Below, piece after piece: positions 25,742 to 34,590 of a DNA stretch of 43,494 bases (positions within the stretch are counted from its first letter, which is position 1; each line of letters begins with the position of its first letter). The stretch covers positions 1 through 43,494 of the forward strand of contig CAIJWE010000096.1 of assembly GCA_903824295.1 (NCBI GenBank), written 5' to 3'. The position numbers and the translations under genes are program-made. Source of the stretch: an uncultured Chlorobiaceae bacterium. Lineage in GTDB: Bacteria; Bacteroidota; Chlorobiia; Chlorobiales; Chlorobiaceae. The notes beneath the pieces were generated by a model that made no database searches, was not told the DNA's origin, and saw only the letters and a program-made list of their open reading frames with translations.

Positions 25742-26011
25742 ATGAGCCTGACAAAAGAGTTTAAAGCGGAAGTTATCAAGCAGTTCGGCGCTTCAGAAAA
25801 GAATACCGGAAAATCCGAGGTTCAGGTTGCGTTATACACTCGCAGAATCACCGATCTTACCGGTCACTTGCAGTCGCATCCGAAAGACAAGCACTCCCGC
25901 CGTGGGTTGCTGATGCTTGTCGCTAAACGCCGCAAAATGCTGAATTATGTGAAGGGTATCGATATCGATCGTTATCGTAAAGTGATAGCCGAACTTGAAC
26001 TTCGCAAGTAA
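25742..26011 (+). CDS. rpsO: 30S ribosomal protein S15
   Basis: The 89-residue product binds 16S rRNA in the central domain of the small subunit. It has the family segments TGKSEVQVALYTRRITDLTG, HPKDKHSRRGLLMLVAKRR and the C-terminal MLNYVKGIDIDRYRKVI. The 48-bp upstream gap has a TATATT at 25700-25705 but no convincing -35. The ATG follows AACGAAGAGAT. Confidence 0.97.
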   Translation: MSLTKEFKAEVIKQFGASEKNTGKSEVQVALYTRRITDLTGHLQSHPKDKHSRRGLLMLVAKRRKMLNYVKGIDIDRYRKVIAELELRK

Positions 26012-26043
26012 GAGGACAAACTGGACTTTTTTTTGTGCGATCT

Positions 26044-26065
26044 CTGCAGAGCCCGGGCTCTGCAG
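26044..26065. repeat. Perfect 22-bp palindrome between rpsO and the YicC gene
   Basis: CTGCAGAGCCC followed directly by GGGCTCTGCAG forms an uninterrupted 22-bp palindrome. In RNA it would give a stem of about nine base pairs with a small loop. No T-run follows on either strand, so a classical terminator is unlikely. It may be a processing or mRNA-stability element downstream of rpsO. Confidence 0.7.
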
Positions 26066-26102
26066 GTTATCCTTTTAACAAGAATGCAGAGCAGAAAATA
26101 CT

Positions 26103-26990
26103 ATGTTGGAAAGCATGACCGGATATGGCAGCGCAGAGTCAGTTGAAAGCGGTGTCCGGACTCTTGTAGAGTTACGGTCAGTCAACAACCGGTTCGCTGA
26201 AATCAGTGTCAAGCTTCCCCGTCAGTTACTCTCTTTTGAGCTTGAGGTTCGCGAGATGATTCGTGCCCATTTTCAGAGGGGAAAAATCTCGGCCTTCATC
26301 CAAATTCAGCTTGACGATGCCCAGCCCATCTCTGTCAGTATCAATGCGGAGAAAGTAAAGGCCTATAAAGAGTTGCTCAATACACTCAAGCGCGAAGCTG
26401 AAGTGGATGCCCCGCTTCTTCTTGAGCATTTACTCCGGTTTCCTGAAATATTCGACAATGGTGCATCGTCGCTTGATCAGGTCGGTGAGCATTGGCCCTT
26501 TGTCAAAAATCTTCTTCAAGAGGCAATTGCACGTCTCAAGGCAATGCGCCGCAGGGAGGGCGAAGAGCTTTCAGGCGACTTCATCAGTAGGATTGCCGAA
26601 ATTGAAAGCACGCTTGCGCTTGTTGCCACGCTTGCGGCTGATAATCTTGAAGCGGTAAGAAAGAGGCTCGCTGCAAAAGTGGAGGCTGTTGCCGGCAAGG
26701 ATTTAGCGTACAGCCGCGATCGACTCGAAATGGAGCTGGTTCTTGCAGCCGACAAGCTCGATATTACCGAAGAGCTGACCCGTTTTGCCAGCCACAACAA
26801 GTTTTTTATTGAAGAGTTGCAGAACGATGAAAGTGGAACCGGCAGAAAGCTCAACTTTCTGCTTCAGGAGCAGTTGCGCGAAGCGAACACCATTGCCTCA
26901 AAATCCCAGAATGCCGAGATTTGCCAGAAAATCGTCCAGATCAAGGAAGATCTTGAGAAAATCAGGGAGCAACTGCAAAATATAGAGTAA
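26103..26990 (+). CDS. YicC family protein
   Basis: A 295-residue member of the YicC/YloC family. It opens with MLESMTGYGSAE, the family's N-terminal signature, and has RSVNNRFAEISVKLPRQL soon after. The C-terminal DUF1732 part contains SRDRLEMELVLAADKLDITE and HNKFFIEELQ, ending NAEICQKIVQIKEDLEKI. Members in E. coli and B. subtilis have been reported to be RNA endonucleases or to affect small RNA decay. It is directly followed by gmk with 4 bp between the genes, an arrangement common in bacteria. Confidence 0.93.
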   Translation: MLESMTGYGSAESVESGVRTLVELRSVNNRFAEISVKLPRQLLSFELEVREMIRAHFQRGKISAFIQIQLDDAQPISVSINAEKVKAYKELLNTLKREAEVDAPLLLEHLLRFPEIFDNGASSLDQVGEHWPFVKNLLQEAIARLKAMRRREGEELSGDFISRIAEIESTLALVATLAADNLEAVRKRLAAKVEAVAGKDLAYSRDRLEMELVLAADKLDITEELTRFASHNKFFIEELQNDESGTGRKLNFLLQEQLREANTIASKSQNAEICQKIVQIKEDLEKIREQLQNIE

Positions 26991-26994
26991 TTCT

Positions 26995-27582
26995 ATGATT
27001 GAAGAGCGTCAGCAGCAGCAGGGGAAGCTCATTGTTTTTTCAGCTCCATCGGGCACGGGAAAGTCCACCATTGCCAAACTGGTGCTTGATCGTCTGCAAA
27101 ATATCAGATTTTCAGTGTCAGCCACAACCCGGCAGAAGAGGCCGGGAGAGCAGGATGGAGTGAACTACTATTTTCTCACAAAAGAGGATTTTGAAGAAAA
27201 AATCCGCAATAGCGGCTTTATAGAACACGAATTCTTTTTTGGAAACCATTACGGAACCCTGCTTGATAAAACCCGTGAGGTTATTGATCGAGGAACCCAT
27301 ATCCTGCTTGATTTGGATGTGAAGGGTGCGCTGAATCTGAAGCGGCTCTTCCCTGACAATTCATTGCTGCTCTTTATAAAGCCGCCGAGCCTGGAGGTGT
27401 TGCAAAAGAGGCTTAGGGGTCGGGAGAGTGAAAATGAAGAGAGTCTGAGGGTGCGCCTTGAGAGGGCCCGGCTGGAACTGGACTATGCAGACCGGTTTGA
27501 TGAGGTGATCGTGAACGATAATCTTGATCATGCCGTTGACACGGTAACCGGGCTGATCAGCAAATTTCTTTCAAACACGTAA
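26995..27582 (+). CDS. gmk: Guanylate kinase
   Basis: Phosphorylates GMP to GDP with ATP. The 195-residue product has the P-loop SAPSGTGKSTIAKL (about 16-29), the GMP-binding segment SVSATTRQKRPGEQDGVNYY, then HEFFFGNHYGT, and ILLDLDVKGALNLK, in the standard order. A leading EERQQQQGK tail is somewhat longer than in many homologues. It is followed 11 bp later by the omega-like RNA polymerase gene, the same gene pair as gmk-rpoZ elsewhere. Confidence 0.96.
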   Translation: MIEERQQQQGKLIVFSAPSGTGKSTIAKLVLDRLQNIRFSVSATTRQKRPGEQDGVNYYFLTKEDFEEKIRNSGFIEHEFFFGNHYGTLLDKTREVIDRGTHILLDLDVKGALNLKRLFPDNSLLLFIKPPSLEVLQKRLRGRESENEESLRVRLERARLELDYADRFDEVIVNDNLDHAVDTVTGLISKFLSNT

Positions 27583-27593
27583 AACATAGTGCA

Positions 27594-27947
27594 ATGTCGG
27601 TTAAACCTGTTGATCTGAATAAATTGAGAAGTGCGCACTCGAACCTCTATGAGACCGTGGTCGCAATTTCAAAAAAAGCAAAAAGATTACATGATGAAGA
27701 GCGGGCAGAACTTGAAGACAAGCTTCTTCCCTATAAGGAGATGATCCGCAACCCGAGCAGTGAATCTGAATCGGACAAGGTATTTCCGGAACAGATCGCG
27801 ATCAGTCTTGAGTTTGAGGTACGTGAAAAGTCGTCGCACAAGGCTGTTGCCGATTACTTTGCACATAAATACAATTACACGGTGGAAAAACCCGTAGAGA
27901 AAAAGATTGTTCAAGTTGAAGAAGATGATGAAACTGACGGGGATTAA
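27594..27947 (+). CDS. rpoZ: RNA polymerase omega-like subunit
   Basis: A 117-residue protein that fits the omega/Rpb6-like family of the Bacteroidota/Chlorobiota lineage. It opens VKPVDLNKLRSAHSNLYETV and continues with VAISKKAKRL, the helix that holds the beta-prime subunit, and ends in an acidic tail (VQVEEDDETDGD). The classical ARQL..G motif of proteobacterial omega is not obvious, so the assignment rests on this N-terminal pattern and the position right after gmk. Its 3' end overlaps the start of the next gene. Confidence 0.78.
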   Translation: MSVKPVDLNKLRSAHSNLYETVVAISKKAKRLHDEERAELEDKLLPYKEMIRNPSSESESDKVFPEQIAISLEFEVREKSSHKAVADYFAHKYNYTVEKPVEKKIVQVEEDDETDGD

Positions 27948-28422
27948 CCAGATTACCCTGCGCGTCAATGACCTGCGCAGGGCCGAGGAATTTTATGGTG
28001 CCGTTCTTGGTCTCAAGCTTGATCACCGCGTTGGCGCAAACATTACCTATCTTCGCATTAATTCGGACATGCTGGTGCTGGTCAAAGCCGAAACCGTCGG
28101 TTCACCTGAAGCAAGGGATATCCGTGTCGATCACTTCGGTTTCAGGCTTGCGTCGGATGCTGAAGTTGATGCAGCGGCGCTCTATCTTGATGATTGCGGC
28201 GTGCACATGGTCACCCGTCCAGCTCATCGCCGCGAAGGCAGGGCTTTTTTTGTCATGGATCCCGACGGCAATCTGGTGGAGTTCTATTCCATGCACGAGA
28301 GCGGAATACAGCCTGAGAGTGCCGACATTGACCTCTCCTCTCCGGACTCTCTCGTTGCCGGAGCTGCTCAAAAAACAGTTAAAGTCAGAGAGGCTAAAAA
28401 ATCACGACGCACCCGTAAATAA
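27925..28422 (+). CDS. VOC superfamily (glyoxalase/bleomycin resistance-like) protein
   Basis: A 165-residue single-domain vicinal-oxygen-chelate protein. It has INQITLRVNDLRRAEEFYGA at the N-terminus, where the first metal ligand is Asn instead of His, then DHFGFRL and FFVMDPDGNLVEFYS near the C-terminus, with the glutamate ligand in place. A tail rich in Lys and Arg follows (KVREAKKSRRTRK). Members are lyases, dioxygenases or resistance proteins; the substrate is unknown. The start is ATG 27925 or 27928 after GAAGAAG, overlapping rpoZ by about 20 bp. It converges on the gene at 28434 with only 11 bp between stops. Confidence 0.82.
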   Translation: MMKLTGINQITLRVNDLRRAEEFYGAVLGLKLDHRVGANITYLRINSDMLVLVKAETVGSPEARDIRVDHFGFRLASDAEVDAAALYLDDCGVHMVTRPAHRREGRAFFVMDPDGNLVEFYSMHESGIQPESADIDLSSPDSLVAGAAQKTVKVREAKKSRRTRK

Positions 28423-28433
28423 GCTTTCGCTTC

Positions 28434-29174
28434 TTATTCCGATTGGTGCAGCAGCAGTCGCTCTGCTTCCATCAGTTGTTCAGGGGTATTGATGCCGAGA
28501 ATCTCTTCTGGATTTTCCGTTTTGAAGGCATAGACCCTCTGGCCGCTGCGGAAGCAGATTTCGAAAACATCGGTCAGATAGTACTCTTTCTGCGCATTGT
28601 CCGTGTTGACCTCCCGAAGAGCCTGAAAAAGCAATGGCGCATTGAAGACGTAAATGCCTGAATTGATCTCTCTGACAGCAAGTTCCTCCTGGGTTCCATC
28701 TTTCTGTTCCACAATTTTCAGCACACTCTCACTGCCATTCTTTCGAATAACCCGTCCATACCCGGTGGGGTCCTGAAGTTCGGCGGTCAGGACGGTTGCA
28801 GCACCATTTCTTGAACGGTGAAAAGCAATCAGCTCTTGCAGCGTTACGGAATTGACCAGTGGAGCATCTCCGGAGAGAATGACTATTTCCCCCTCAAAAT
28901 CACTGAGCGCGGCTTCAGCCTGCATGACGGCATGACCGGTTCCGAGTTGTGGCTCCTGAAGCACAGTGCTGACTCGGTATCGGGCGACAGCCGCTTTGAC
29001 CAGCTCGGCCTGATGACCGACAATAAGAAGTGTTTTTGCGGGGTCAAGAGAGTTCGCGGTATCGAGCACATAGTCGATAAGAGGGCGGCCGTTGGCCTGA
29101 TGGAGCACCTTTGGCAGCTCTGACTGCATCCGGGTGCCTTTTCCAGCGGCCATAATAATTATTGCAAGTGCCAT
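28434..29174 (-). CDS. Sugar nucleotidyltransferase, GlmU N-terminal-like
   Basis: A 246-residue protein that corresponds to the uridylyltransferase domain of GlmU: IIMAAGKGTRMQSELPKVLH at the N-terminus, LSGDAPLVNSVTLQ and IVEQKDGTQEELAVREINSG in the middle. It lacks the left-handed beta-helix acetyltransferase domain, so it would make UDP-GlcNAc from GlcNAc-1-phosphate and UTP but not acetylate. The frame opens at 29228, but the ATG at 29174 matches the domain start and avoids an unusual 18-residue extension. It sits 37 bp downstream of panD in a minus-strand group with lptC and an OmpH-like gene; glmM is at 37900-39342. Confidence 0.85.
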   Translation of the reverse strand: MALAIIIMAAGKGTRMQSELPKVLHQANGRPLIDYVLDTANSLDPAKTLLIVGHQAELVKAAVARYRVSTVLQEPQLGTGHAVMQAEAALSDFEGEIVILSGDAPLVNSVTLQELIAFHRSRNGAATVLTAELQDPTGYGRVIRKNGSESVLKIVEQKDGTQEELAVREINSGIYVFNAPLLFQALREVNTDNAQKEYYLTDVFEICFRSGQRVYAFKTENPEEILGINTPEQLMEAERLLLHQSE

Positions 29175-29211
29175 TGTATTGCTTGAATATTGTGGAAAGT
29201 AGGGGTTGCAG

Positions 29212-29598
29212 TCATGATAACGGTTCATCGGACTCGCCTACATGGTGTCGGCATTTCGGGTTATTCTCCCTGTCGACAATCAGGACCATGGGCTTGAAGT
29301 TTCGCGCTTCCGCCTCTTCCATAACGGCAAAAGTCATAATAATGATTTCATCGCCAACCAGGGCGCACCTGGCGGCTGCTCCATTGAGCTGAATTTCCCT
29401 TGAGCCATGATCGCCCTTGATAATGTAGGTTTCAAATCGCTCACCGTTATTATTGTTGACAACAAGAACTTTTTCGTTGGGAATCATATCGACCATTTCA
29501 AGCAATTCACTGTCGATGGTGATGCTTCCTTCATATTCGAGATCACCACTCGTTACTATAGCGTTGTGGATTTTTGATTTCAGGATGTGTAATTTCAT
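29212..29598 (-). CDS. panD: Aspartate 1-decarboxylase
   Basis: PanD makes beta-alanine for pantothenate from aspartate and self-cleaves to form a pyruvoyl cofactor. From the ATG at 29598 the protein has 128 residues, with Gly24-Ser25 at the cleavage site, Lys9 and Tyr58 at the expected catalytic positions, and [20 protein letters not shown] in the core. The open frame continues upstream to 29649, but that start would shift every catalytic position, so the shorter one is firm. It lies between lptC and the GlmU-like gene, with 19 bp to the lptC stop. Confidence 0.95.
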   Translation of the reverse strand: MKLHILKSKIHNAIVTSGDLEYEGSITIDSELLEMVDMIPNEKVLVVNNNNGERFETYIIKGDHGSREIQLNGAAARCALVGDEIIIMTFAVMEEAEARNFKPMVLIVDRENNPKCRHHVGESDEPLS

Positions 29599-29617
29599 GT
29601 GTACTGACGTGCCTTCA

Positions 29618-30163
29618 TTATTGTTTTTTAAATGCCTCTCCGCTTCCATGGAAAATCCGATACTTTTTCAAGGACTCATCGGTTTCAAAGCCCTCTCCCC
29701 GAATGGTTTCACCAGCTCTTTTTATAGTAACAAAACTGTTTGAACGAATCATTTTATCTTTTGCTGTCCGTTTGACATATTCTGTTGTAATGGTCGTGCC
29801 TTCGGAGTTGACAATAACGTTCCCCTCGGCCTCAATGTCCTGATTGTCATGAATCAGCGCCTTTTCGGCCGTCATGGTGGTTTTAACCCGGCCGTTGCTG
29901 TCAAACAGGGTAAGGCGGATACCATGGTCAAGATGCTGTTCCGTGCCGGAATTCGTTCTGTATTCCGCTCCGTGTCCAGCTTCAATAACCTCACGTGGTA
30001 TTCCCGATTTTGAAAGGGCAAGCTTGACCGTCCAGCTCTCCTGTACGGGATGATTGAGACCGATAAACGCTGTTTCAGGAGAGCGGCGCTCCTTGACAGG
30101 ATCGCCGCATCCCGATACCAGAATCAGTGCCATAAGCGGAAAAAGAACAGTAACTCTTTTCAA
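29618..30163 (-). CDS. lptC: LPS export protein LptC (lipoprotein form)
   Basis: A 181-residue protein that fits LptC, the inner-membrane-anchored part of the LPS transport bridge. It has a lipoprotein signal, [20 protein letters not shown], with a lipobox ending at Cys19, then a beta-jellyroll region with [10 protein letters not shown]-like [40 protein letters not shown] and [15 protein letters not shown]. The lipidated N-terminus differs from the E. coli transmembrane helix but is common in this lineage. It lies 12 bp downstream of the OmpH-like gene. LptA and LptB are not in the window. Confidence 0.85.
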   Translation of the reverse strand: MKRVTVLFPLMALILVSGCGDPVKERRSPETAFIGLNHPVQESWTVKLALSKSGIPREVIEAGHGAEYRTNSGTEQHLDHGIRLTLFDSNGRVKTTMTAEKALIHDNQDIEAEGNVIVNSEGTTITTEYVKRTAKDKMIRSNSFVTIKRAGETIRGEGFETDESLKKYRIFHGSGEAFKKQ

Positions 30164-30175
30164 TGCAGGAGGTAA

Positions 30176-30703
30176 TTACTTGATGTTCAACTTGTTCATC
30201 ACCTTGAAAGTGAGATCATTTGCAGGTGTTACATAGATGGCAACATTTTTTTCAAGAACCAGGGCAAATCCTTCAGATTGCGCTACGGACTCTACTGCGG
30301 CCAATACTTTCTGCCGTATAGGAATGAGCAGCTCCTGCTGTTTCTTTTCAACAATACCGCCACGTCCGAATTTCTCCTGCTGATATTTTTCAACCGACTG
30401 GCCTTTGATACCAAGCTCCTTTTCCTTCGCATCTCTTGCTGGTTTGGCCATGGAGGCTGCCTGCTGGCGATATGCTGCGACTGATTTCTGATAATCCAAC
30501 TGCAGCCGTTCAAGCTCTTTCTGCAACGGAGCTGCAGTCGCCTGCAGGGTAGCTTCTGCCTGTTTTGTTTCGGGCAACTGCTGCAGAATTTTGCCTGAGT
30601 CCACTACACTGACTTTCCCCGCCTCCTGTGCGGCGAACGATTGGGGGGCAAACAGCACCATACTCAAGCCTACCGCCATAACGATACGGCGCGACATGTT
30701 CAT
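30176..30703 (-). CDS. OmpH/Skp family periplasmic chaperone
   Basis: Skp-like proteins hold unfolded outer-membrane proteins in the periplasm. The 175-residue product has a signal peptide (SRRIVMAVGLSMVLFAPQSF, cleavage after SFA) and a long helical hairpin region rich in Gln, Lys and Glu, then LVLEKNVAIYVTPANDLTF, the usual C-terminal strand. AGGAGG lies 5 to 10 bp ahead of the ATG at 30703, which is preferred over 30727. It is the first gene of a minus-strand operon with lptC, panD and a GlmU-like gene. Confidence 0.9.
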   Translation of the reverse strand: MNMSRRIVMAVGLSMVLFAPQSFAAQEAGKVSVVDSGKILQQLPETKQAEATLQATAAPLQKELERLQLDYQKSVAAYRQQAASMAKPARDAKEKELGIKGQSVEKYQQEKFGRGGIVEKKQQELLIPIRQKVLAAVESVAQSEGFALVLEKNVAIYVTPANDLTFKVMNKLNIK

Positions 30704-30733
30704 AAATCCTCCTGAATGAGTCATCAATTTGAT

Positions 30734-30761
30734 AGTTTAGGTTGACAGGTTAGTTTATCAA
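30734..30761 (-). promoter_or_regulatory. Candidate promoter of the ompH-lptC-panD operon
   Basis: On the minus strand TTGATA (30761-30756) and TAAACT (30739-30734) are separated by 16 bp. This lies 31 bp upstream of the ATG at 30703, leaving a short leader with the AGGAGG site. Confidence 0.4.
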
Positions 30762-30872
30762 TATATTTGGAATAGACAACGGCCTATAATTACACCTTCC
30801 AAAGGTAAGAATTCTGTGGTTAAAAACTACACAAAGCTCAAAAGCCTCCTTCGATATTTACACGTTAGCAAT

Positions 30873-32009
30873 TCAGATAATCATTTTCTGAAAAAATTGT
30901 CCAGGCTGCTGCACGACTGCCGCTTTCAGTTCAAGTTCAAAGAGATGGACCAGAAGCGAGGAGAGGTCGATACCAGAAGCTCTTGCAAGTGCATCAATAT
31001 GAATTGGTTCCGTTTTCATGCACTGCAGAATCGCCTGTTCCGGTGGGGAAAGGTTTTGTTGCGCTGTATCGTTTTGCAATGCTTTGTTTTCGGAACAGTT
31101 TACCGAGAATTGCGCTCCGAGTTCAGTGATGATATCCTCAACGCTCATGACCGCCTTGGCAGAGCCCTGCTGGATAAGCCGGTTTGTTCCCCGTGAGGTT
31201 CTCGAAAAGATGTTTCCGGGCACTGCAAAAACCTCCCGGTTCTGCTCAAGGGCGGATGCCGCAGTGATGAGTGAGCCCCCCTTCAGATCTGATTCGACAA
31301 CAATGGTGCCGGAGGTAATGCCTGAAATGATGCGGTTGCGTTTCGGGAATTTTCCCGGAGAGAGTTCTGAACCCAGCCACTCTTCCGAGATGAGGGCGCC
31401 CTCTTCAATGATTTTTGGCCAGAGTTTTCCCTGCGGATCGGTATAGATGGTATCGACACCGCTTGCAAGCACAGCAACAGTTCTTCCGCCGTTTTCCAGG
31501 GTTGCTGTGTGTGCCGCCATATCGATGCCATAGGCCAGTCCGCTGACGATGACAACGCCTGAGTTGACCAGGTCACGGCAGAGACGTGTGGCAACCTGTT
31601 TGCCATAGTTCGATGCATATCTTGTACCAACAACCGCCAATGCGGGCTCTTTCAGGGTGGCAAGCCGCCCCCGCACGAAGAGACAGGGGGGCGGATCATA
31701 AATTTCCCTCAGGAGGGGCGGATAGGTGGCGTCAAGAATGGTAATCAACTCACCATTGTAGCGTTGCAGTTCAGCAATCTGTTTTTCAGCACTCGCCAGA
31801 GCCTCCTCTCTTGTTGCGGCATGGTGAAGAAAATGGTGCACCTGTCGGGCGAGAGCTTCACCGATTCCCGATATTTGCAGAAGCTCATGGATACCGAAAT
31901 GGAGCAGATCACGCAACCGGCCGGGCAGGTGAGCGCTCATCGCCTTGATTCTTGCAGGGCCGATACCCGGAATGAGGGTCAGGGCAAGCAACAGCACCCG
32001 CTCTTCCAT
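30873..32009 (-). CDS. dprA: DNA-processing protein DprA
   Basis: DprA binds incoming single-stranded DNA and loads RecA during natural transformation. The 378-residue protein has an N-terminal helix-hairpin region (LTLIPGIGPARIKAMSAHLP), then the Rossmann-like core with VVGTRYASNYGKQVA, IVSGLAYGIDMAAHTATLEN and FPKRNRIISGITSGTIVVES, and a C-terminal winged-helix DML1-like domain (about 310-378). Length and order are typical. Its start is 2 bp from the stop of the upstream polyprenyl synthase gene. It implies at least the potential for DNA uptake, though no other competence gene is in the window. Confidence 0.95.
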   Translation of the reverse strand: MEERVLLLALTLIPGIGPARIKAMSAHLPGRLRDLLHFGIHELLQISGIGEALARQVHHFLHHAATREEALASAEKQIAELQRYNGELITILDATYPPLLREIYDPPPCLFVRGRLATLKEPALAVVGTRYASNYGKQVATRLCRDLVNSGVVIVSGLAYGIDMAAHTATLENGGRTVAVLASGVDTIYTDPQGKLWPKIIEEGALISEEWLGSELSPGKFPKRNRIISGITSGTIVVESDLKGGSLITAASALEQNREVFAVPGNIFSRTSRGTNRLIQQGSAKAVMSVEDIITELGAQFSVNCSENKALQNDTAQQNLSPPEQAILQCMKTEPIHIDALARASGIDLSSLLVHLFELELKAAVVQQPGQFFQKMII

Positions 32010-32011
32010 AG

Positions 32012-33025
32012 TTAGAAGTCCCTTTTCATCAGCATGTTGGCAAATCCCCGCAAATGCTCCCTCCCTTCGGCATGAGGCAGCGACTCAATTGCCGTGAGCG
32101 CCTCTTCAGTCGTGCGGTTGATCAGTGAAGCGGTCTCGTCAAGCACACCGCACCGTTCATAAATGGCTTTCACTTCAGGAACCCTCTCGGCACCGATCCC
32201 TTTATTGATGATGATGGAGTGCAGCAGATCACGCTCCATGCCTGTCGTCAATTCGAGAGAGCGGAGCAGCAGGTAGGTTTTTTTGCCGTTGATGATGTCG
32301 CCGCCAGCCATCTTGCCCGACTTTCCGTTTTCTGCCATGATGTCGAGATAATCATCCTGTATCTGAAACGCACGGCCGATTTTTTCACCGAAAAGCACCA
32401 GACTCTGCAATTGCTCACTGGTCGCATCTCCAGCAACTCCCCCCGCTTCAAGTGCGGCTGAAATAAGCCGGCCGGTTTTTTTAGCAATCATGTCGATGTA
32501 GTCGGCTATGGTGGCATCACGCTTATCTTCAAGTTCCATATCGAGCGCCTGTCCCTCACAAATCGTGATATTGGCATCGTTGAGAATATGGATCAGTTCG
32601 CTGTGCCGGCTGCTTTTTGCCTGCAAGACAAGTTCATAAGCGTAGGCAATCATCATATCCCCCGACAGGATCGCCGAATTGGTGTTCCATTTCTTGTGAA
32701 CGGTCGCTCTGCCGTGGCGGAGCTCAGCCTGATCCATGATGTCGTCATGAATCAGGGTAAAGTTATGCAGAATTTCGACCGCCAGCCCGACCTTGAGAGC
32801 TCGCGTCGAAGAGCCGCATACCGCCTCAGAGGCAAGCAGCGTAAGAAACGGTCGTATTCTCTTGCCATTTCCCTCAAGAATATACCTGGCCGGGGCATAA
32901 AGCGTGAGCGGGCTCTCCCTGTCGAAACATCTTCCGAGAGCATCATTGATTCTCGCGAGGTAGAGCTGGTACTTCTGTTCGACAAGCTCCTGTGTCAGGG
33001 CTTCATGCATGGTGAAATCGCTCAT
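32012..33025 (-). CDS. Polyprenyl (trans-isoprenyl diphosphate) synthase
   Basis: A 337-residue enzyme that elongates allylic diphosphates with IPP, all in trans. The first aspartate-rich motif is D94-D-I-M-D98 in [20 protein letters not shown], and the second is [20 protein letters not shown] holds the IPP-binding basic residues. The residue normally found as Arg in R-R-G is His here (R-H-G). Chain length cannot be told firmly; the residue five before the first Asp is Phe, which favours a medium product such as GGPP. Its ATG overlaps the idi2 stop by 4 bp (ATGA), so both are coupled. Confidence 0.9.
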   Translation of the reverse strand: MSDFTMHEALTQELVEQKYQLYLARINDALGRCFDRESPLTLYAPARYILEGNGKRIRPFLTLLASEAVCGSSTRALKVGLAVEILHNFTLIHDDIMDQAELRHGRATVHKKWNTNSAILSGDMMIAYAYELVLQAKSSRHSELIHILNDANITICEGQALDMELEDKRDATIADYIDMIAKKTGRLISAALEAGGVAGDATSEQLQSLVLFGEKIGRAFQIQDDYLDIMAENGKSGKMAGGDIINGKKTYLLLRSLELTTGMERDLLHSIIINKGIGAERVPEVKAIYERCGVLDETASLINRTTEEALTAIESLPHAEGREHLRGFANMLMKRDF

Positions 33026-34095
33026 GGTTTCGTGATAAGGGTTTTATGGCGAAGCTCTGCTATGGTGGCCGATCCGGTCAGGAACATCACTGCCCTGAGA
33101 TCGTTCAGCCACGATGCAAGAGTCTCCTCAAGAGCTCCTTCATGCAGAGCTTTGAGGATATGACGTGCCGATGCGGCCAGTTGCGCTCCAAGTGCAAGGG
33201 ATTTGGCAATGTCTGTCCCTGACTGGATTCCGCCCGAAGCAATAATTTCAATGGCGCTGAAGTCGGGCCTCTCCCGTTTAAGCGCTTGTATATCAAGCAG
33301 ACACTTTGCTGTAGGAATTCCCCAGTTCAGCAGCTCTTCGAGAGCAGGGAGGCTGAAACGGTTTTCCTGACCGTGTTGGCGTGTATAGCGGATCTCTTCA
33401 ACTTTTTGCCAACTGCAGCCTCCCGCTCCGGCAACATCAATCACTTTGACGCCAGCCTCGATGAGTTGCCGGGCGGCAGTTGCCGAGATACCGCATCCGA
33501 CCTCCTTGGCAATAACCGGTACCGGAATGGAGGCGGTGAGCGCGGTAAGCTGCTCAAGCACATGGCGGAAATTGGTATTTCCTTCAGGCTGAAAAAGCTC
33601 CTGTGCAGCATTCAGATGAACAATCAACCCGTCAGCCTCCAGAAGCTCCAGCATGGTCGTGATGTTGGCTGGCGTCAGTTTCGTTGCAATCTCCGGAGCG
33701 CCAATATTTGCAAAAATCTGCACGGTCGGGGCAAATTTTCGCACAACAGCAAAGCTCTCGCGATGCGAATGGTTGTCAAGCGCCTGGCGCATACTGCCGA
33801 CACCAAGGGGAATATTGAAATGTTGCGCCGCTTCAGCAAGACGCCGGTTGAGCGTTGCCGCTTCGCTGTAGCCACCCGTCATTGACGAGATCATCAGCGG
33901 GGCGCCGATTGTTCTGCCGAGAAAGGTTGTTGAGAGTTCTACATCGCGAAAAGCTATCTCCGGCAGGGCATTATGCTCAAACTGGAACCGCTCAAATCCT
34001 GTTGTGTTTCCCTCAAAGGCCACATCACCATGCAGACAGATCTCGACATGACTATGCTTCCGCTCCACTATTGTATTGCCTGTTCTGTCGCTCAT
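33022..34095 (-). CDS. fni: Type 2 isopentenyl-diphosphate delta-isomerase (FMN)
   Basis: Interconverts IPP and DMAPP, using reduced FMN. The 357-residue TIM-barrel protein has [20 protein letters not shown] near the N-terminus, [38 protein letters not shown] and [14 protein letters not shown], all typical of the type 2 enzyme and not of the zinc/Nudix type 1. [20 protein letters not shown] is the phosphate-binding end. It is the first gene of the idi2-polyprenyl synthase-dprA operon and supplies the allylic primer for its neighbour. Confidence 0.95.
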   Translation of the reverse strand: MSDRTGNTIVERKHSHVEICLHGDVAFEGNTTGFERFQFEHNALPEIAFRDVELSTTFLGRTIGAPLMISSMTGGYSEAATLNRRLAEAAQHFNIPLGVGSMRQALDNHSHRESFAVVRKFAPTVQIFANIGAPEIATKLTPANITTMLELLEADGLIVHLNAAQELFQPEGNTNFRHVLEQLTALTASIPVPVIAKEVGCGISATAARQLIEAGVKVIDVAGAGGCSWQKVEEIRYTRQHGQENRFSLPALEELLNWGIPTAKCLLDIQALKRERPDFSAIEIIASGGIQSGTDIAKSLALGAQLAASARHILKALHEGALEETLASWLNDLRAVMFLTGSATIAELRHKTLITKP

Positions 34096-34378
34096 GCCTC
34101 CCCGGATAGGTTTTTTTGCAGGATACGTTGATGCCGGATGTTATAAAATTCAGTCTGGCAATATATATCATATTCATGAGTACACAATAACAGAAGAGAG
34201 TGGTTCACCATTTTTACGTTGTTTTTGAGTGGTGTGCAGCGCTTGTTGCCGGGGGCTTGTGTTTTCTTTTTGCCGGTATTGTCATAGCGCCTGGGAGTGA
34301 GCTGGCGCAGGATGGGGCTGAGAGCAACGTTGGAATTCTAATGCTTATGGTTATCTTTGACGTCAGTAATGTAATGCG
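34096..34378. other. Gap between idi2 and the higBA relic
   Basis: This stretch holds the promoter of the idi2 operon and otherwise nothing certain. A plus-strand frame from GTG 34200 contains a hydrophobic segment (CAALVAGGLCFLFAGIVIAP) but runs into the relic below and has no proper ribosome-binding site, so it may be a fragment of a lost membrane-protein gene. Confidence 0.4.
34160..34187 (-). promoter_or_regulatory. Promoter of the idi2 operon
   Basis: On the minus strand TTGTGT (34187-34182) and TATATT (34165-34160) are 16 bp apart, 65 bp upstream of the idi2 start. The -10 box and spacing match those upstream of rpsT and at the right edge of the window. Confidence 0.6.
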
Positions 34379-34578
34379 GCACGACGATTGTTTCATTTGG
34401 TATGCTGAACAACTCGCCGCAATATTGCGGATCTCCGAATACCTCCATCCAGCAGATTGGAAAAGCTCTCTGCCACTTCAAAAGAGTTTTCAGCACCCGT
34501 ATTCATGATCAATGCAGAATTATGTTTACTTGGAAGAACAATCAGCTCGAAGAAGTTGCAATTATGGATGACCATTAA
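34379..34578 (+). pseudogene. Degraded HigB-type toxin gene
   Basis: Reading across frames recovers a HigB/RelE-family toxin. From 34379 one frame gives a family-like ARRLFH, then a stop (TGA, 34406-34408), then IADLRIPPSSRLEKLSATSK, the conserved HigB centre. At the T-run near 34487-34491 one base is missing. The next frame gives FSTRIHDQCRIMFTWKN and continues to EEVAIMDDH with a stop at 34576-34578, matching the typical SIRINDQYRICF...VEIVDYH ending. The N-terminal part is most eroded. At least one stop and one frameshift make it inactive. It lies 12 bp before the antitoxin relic, the normal higB-higA order. Confidence 0.75.
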
Positions 34579-34590
34579 AGAATCAGAGAG

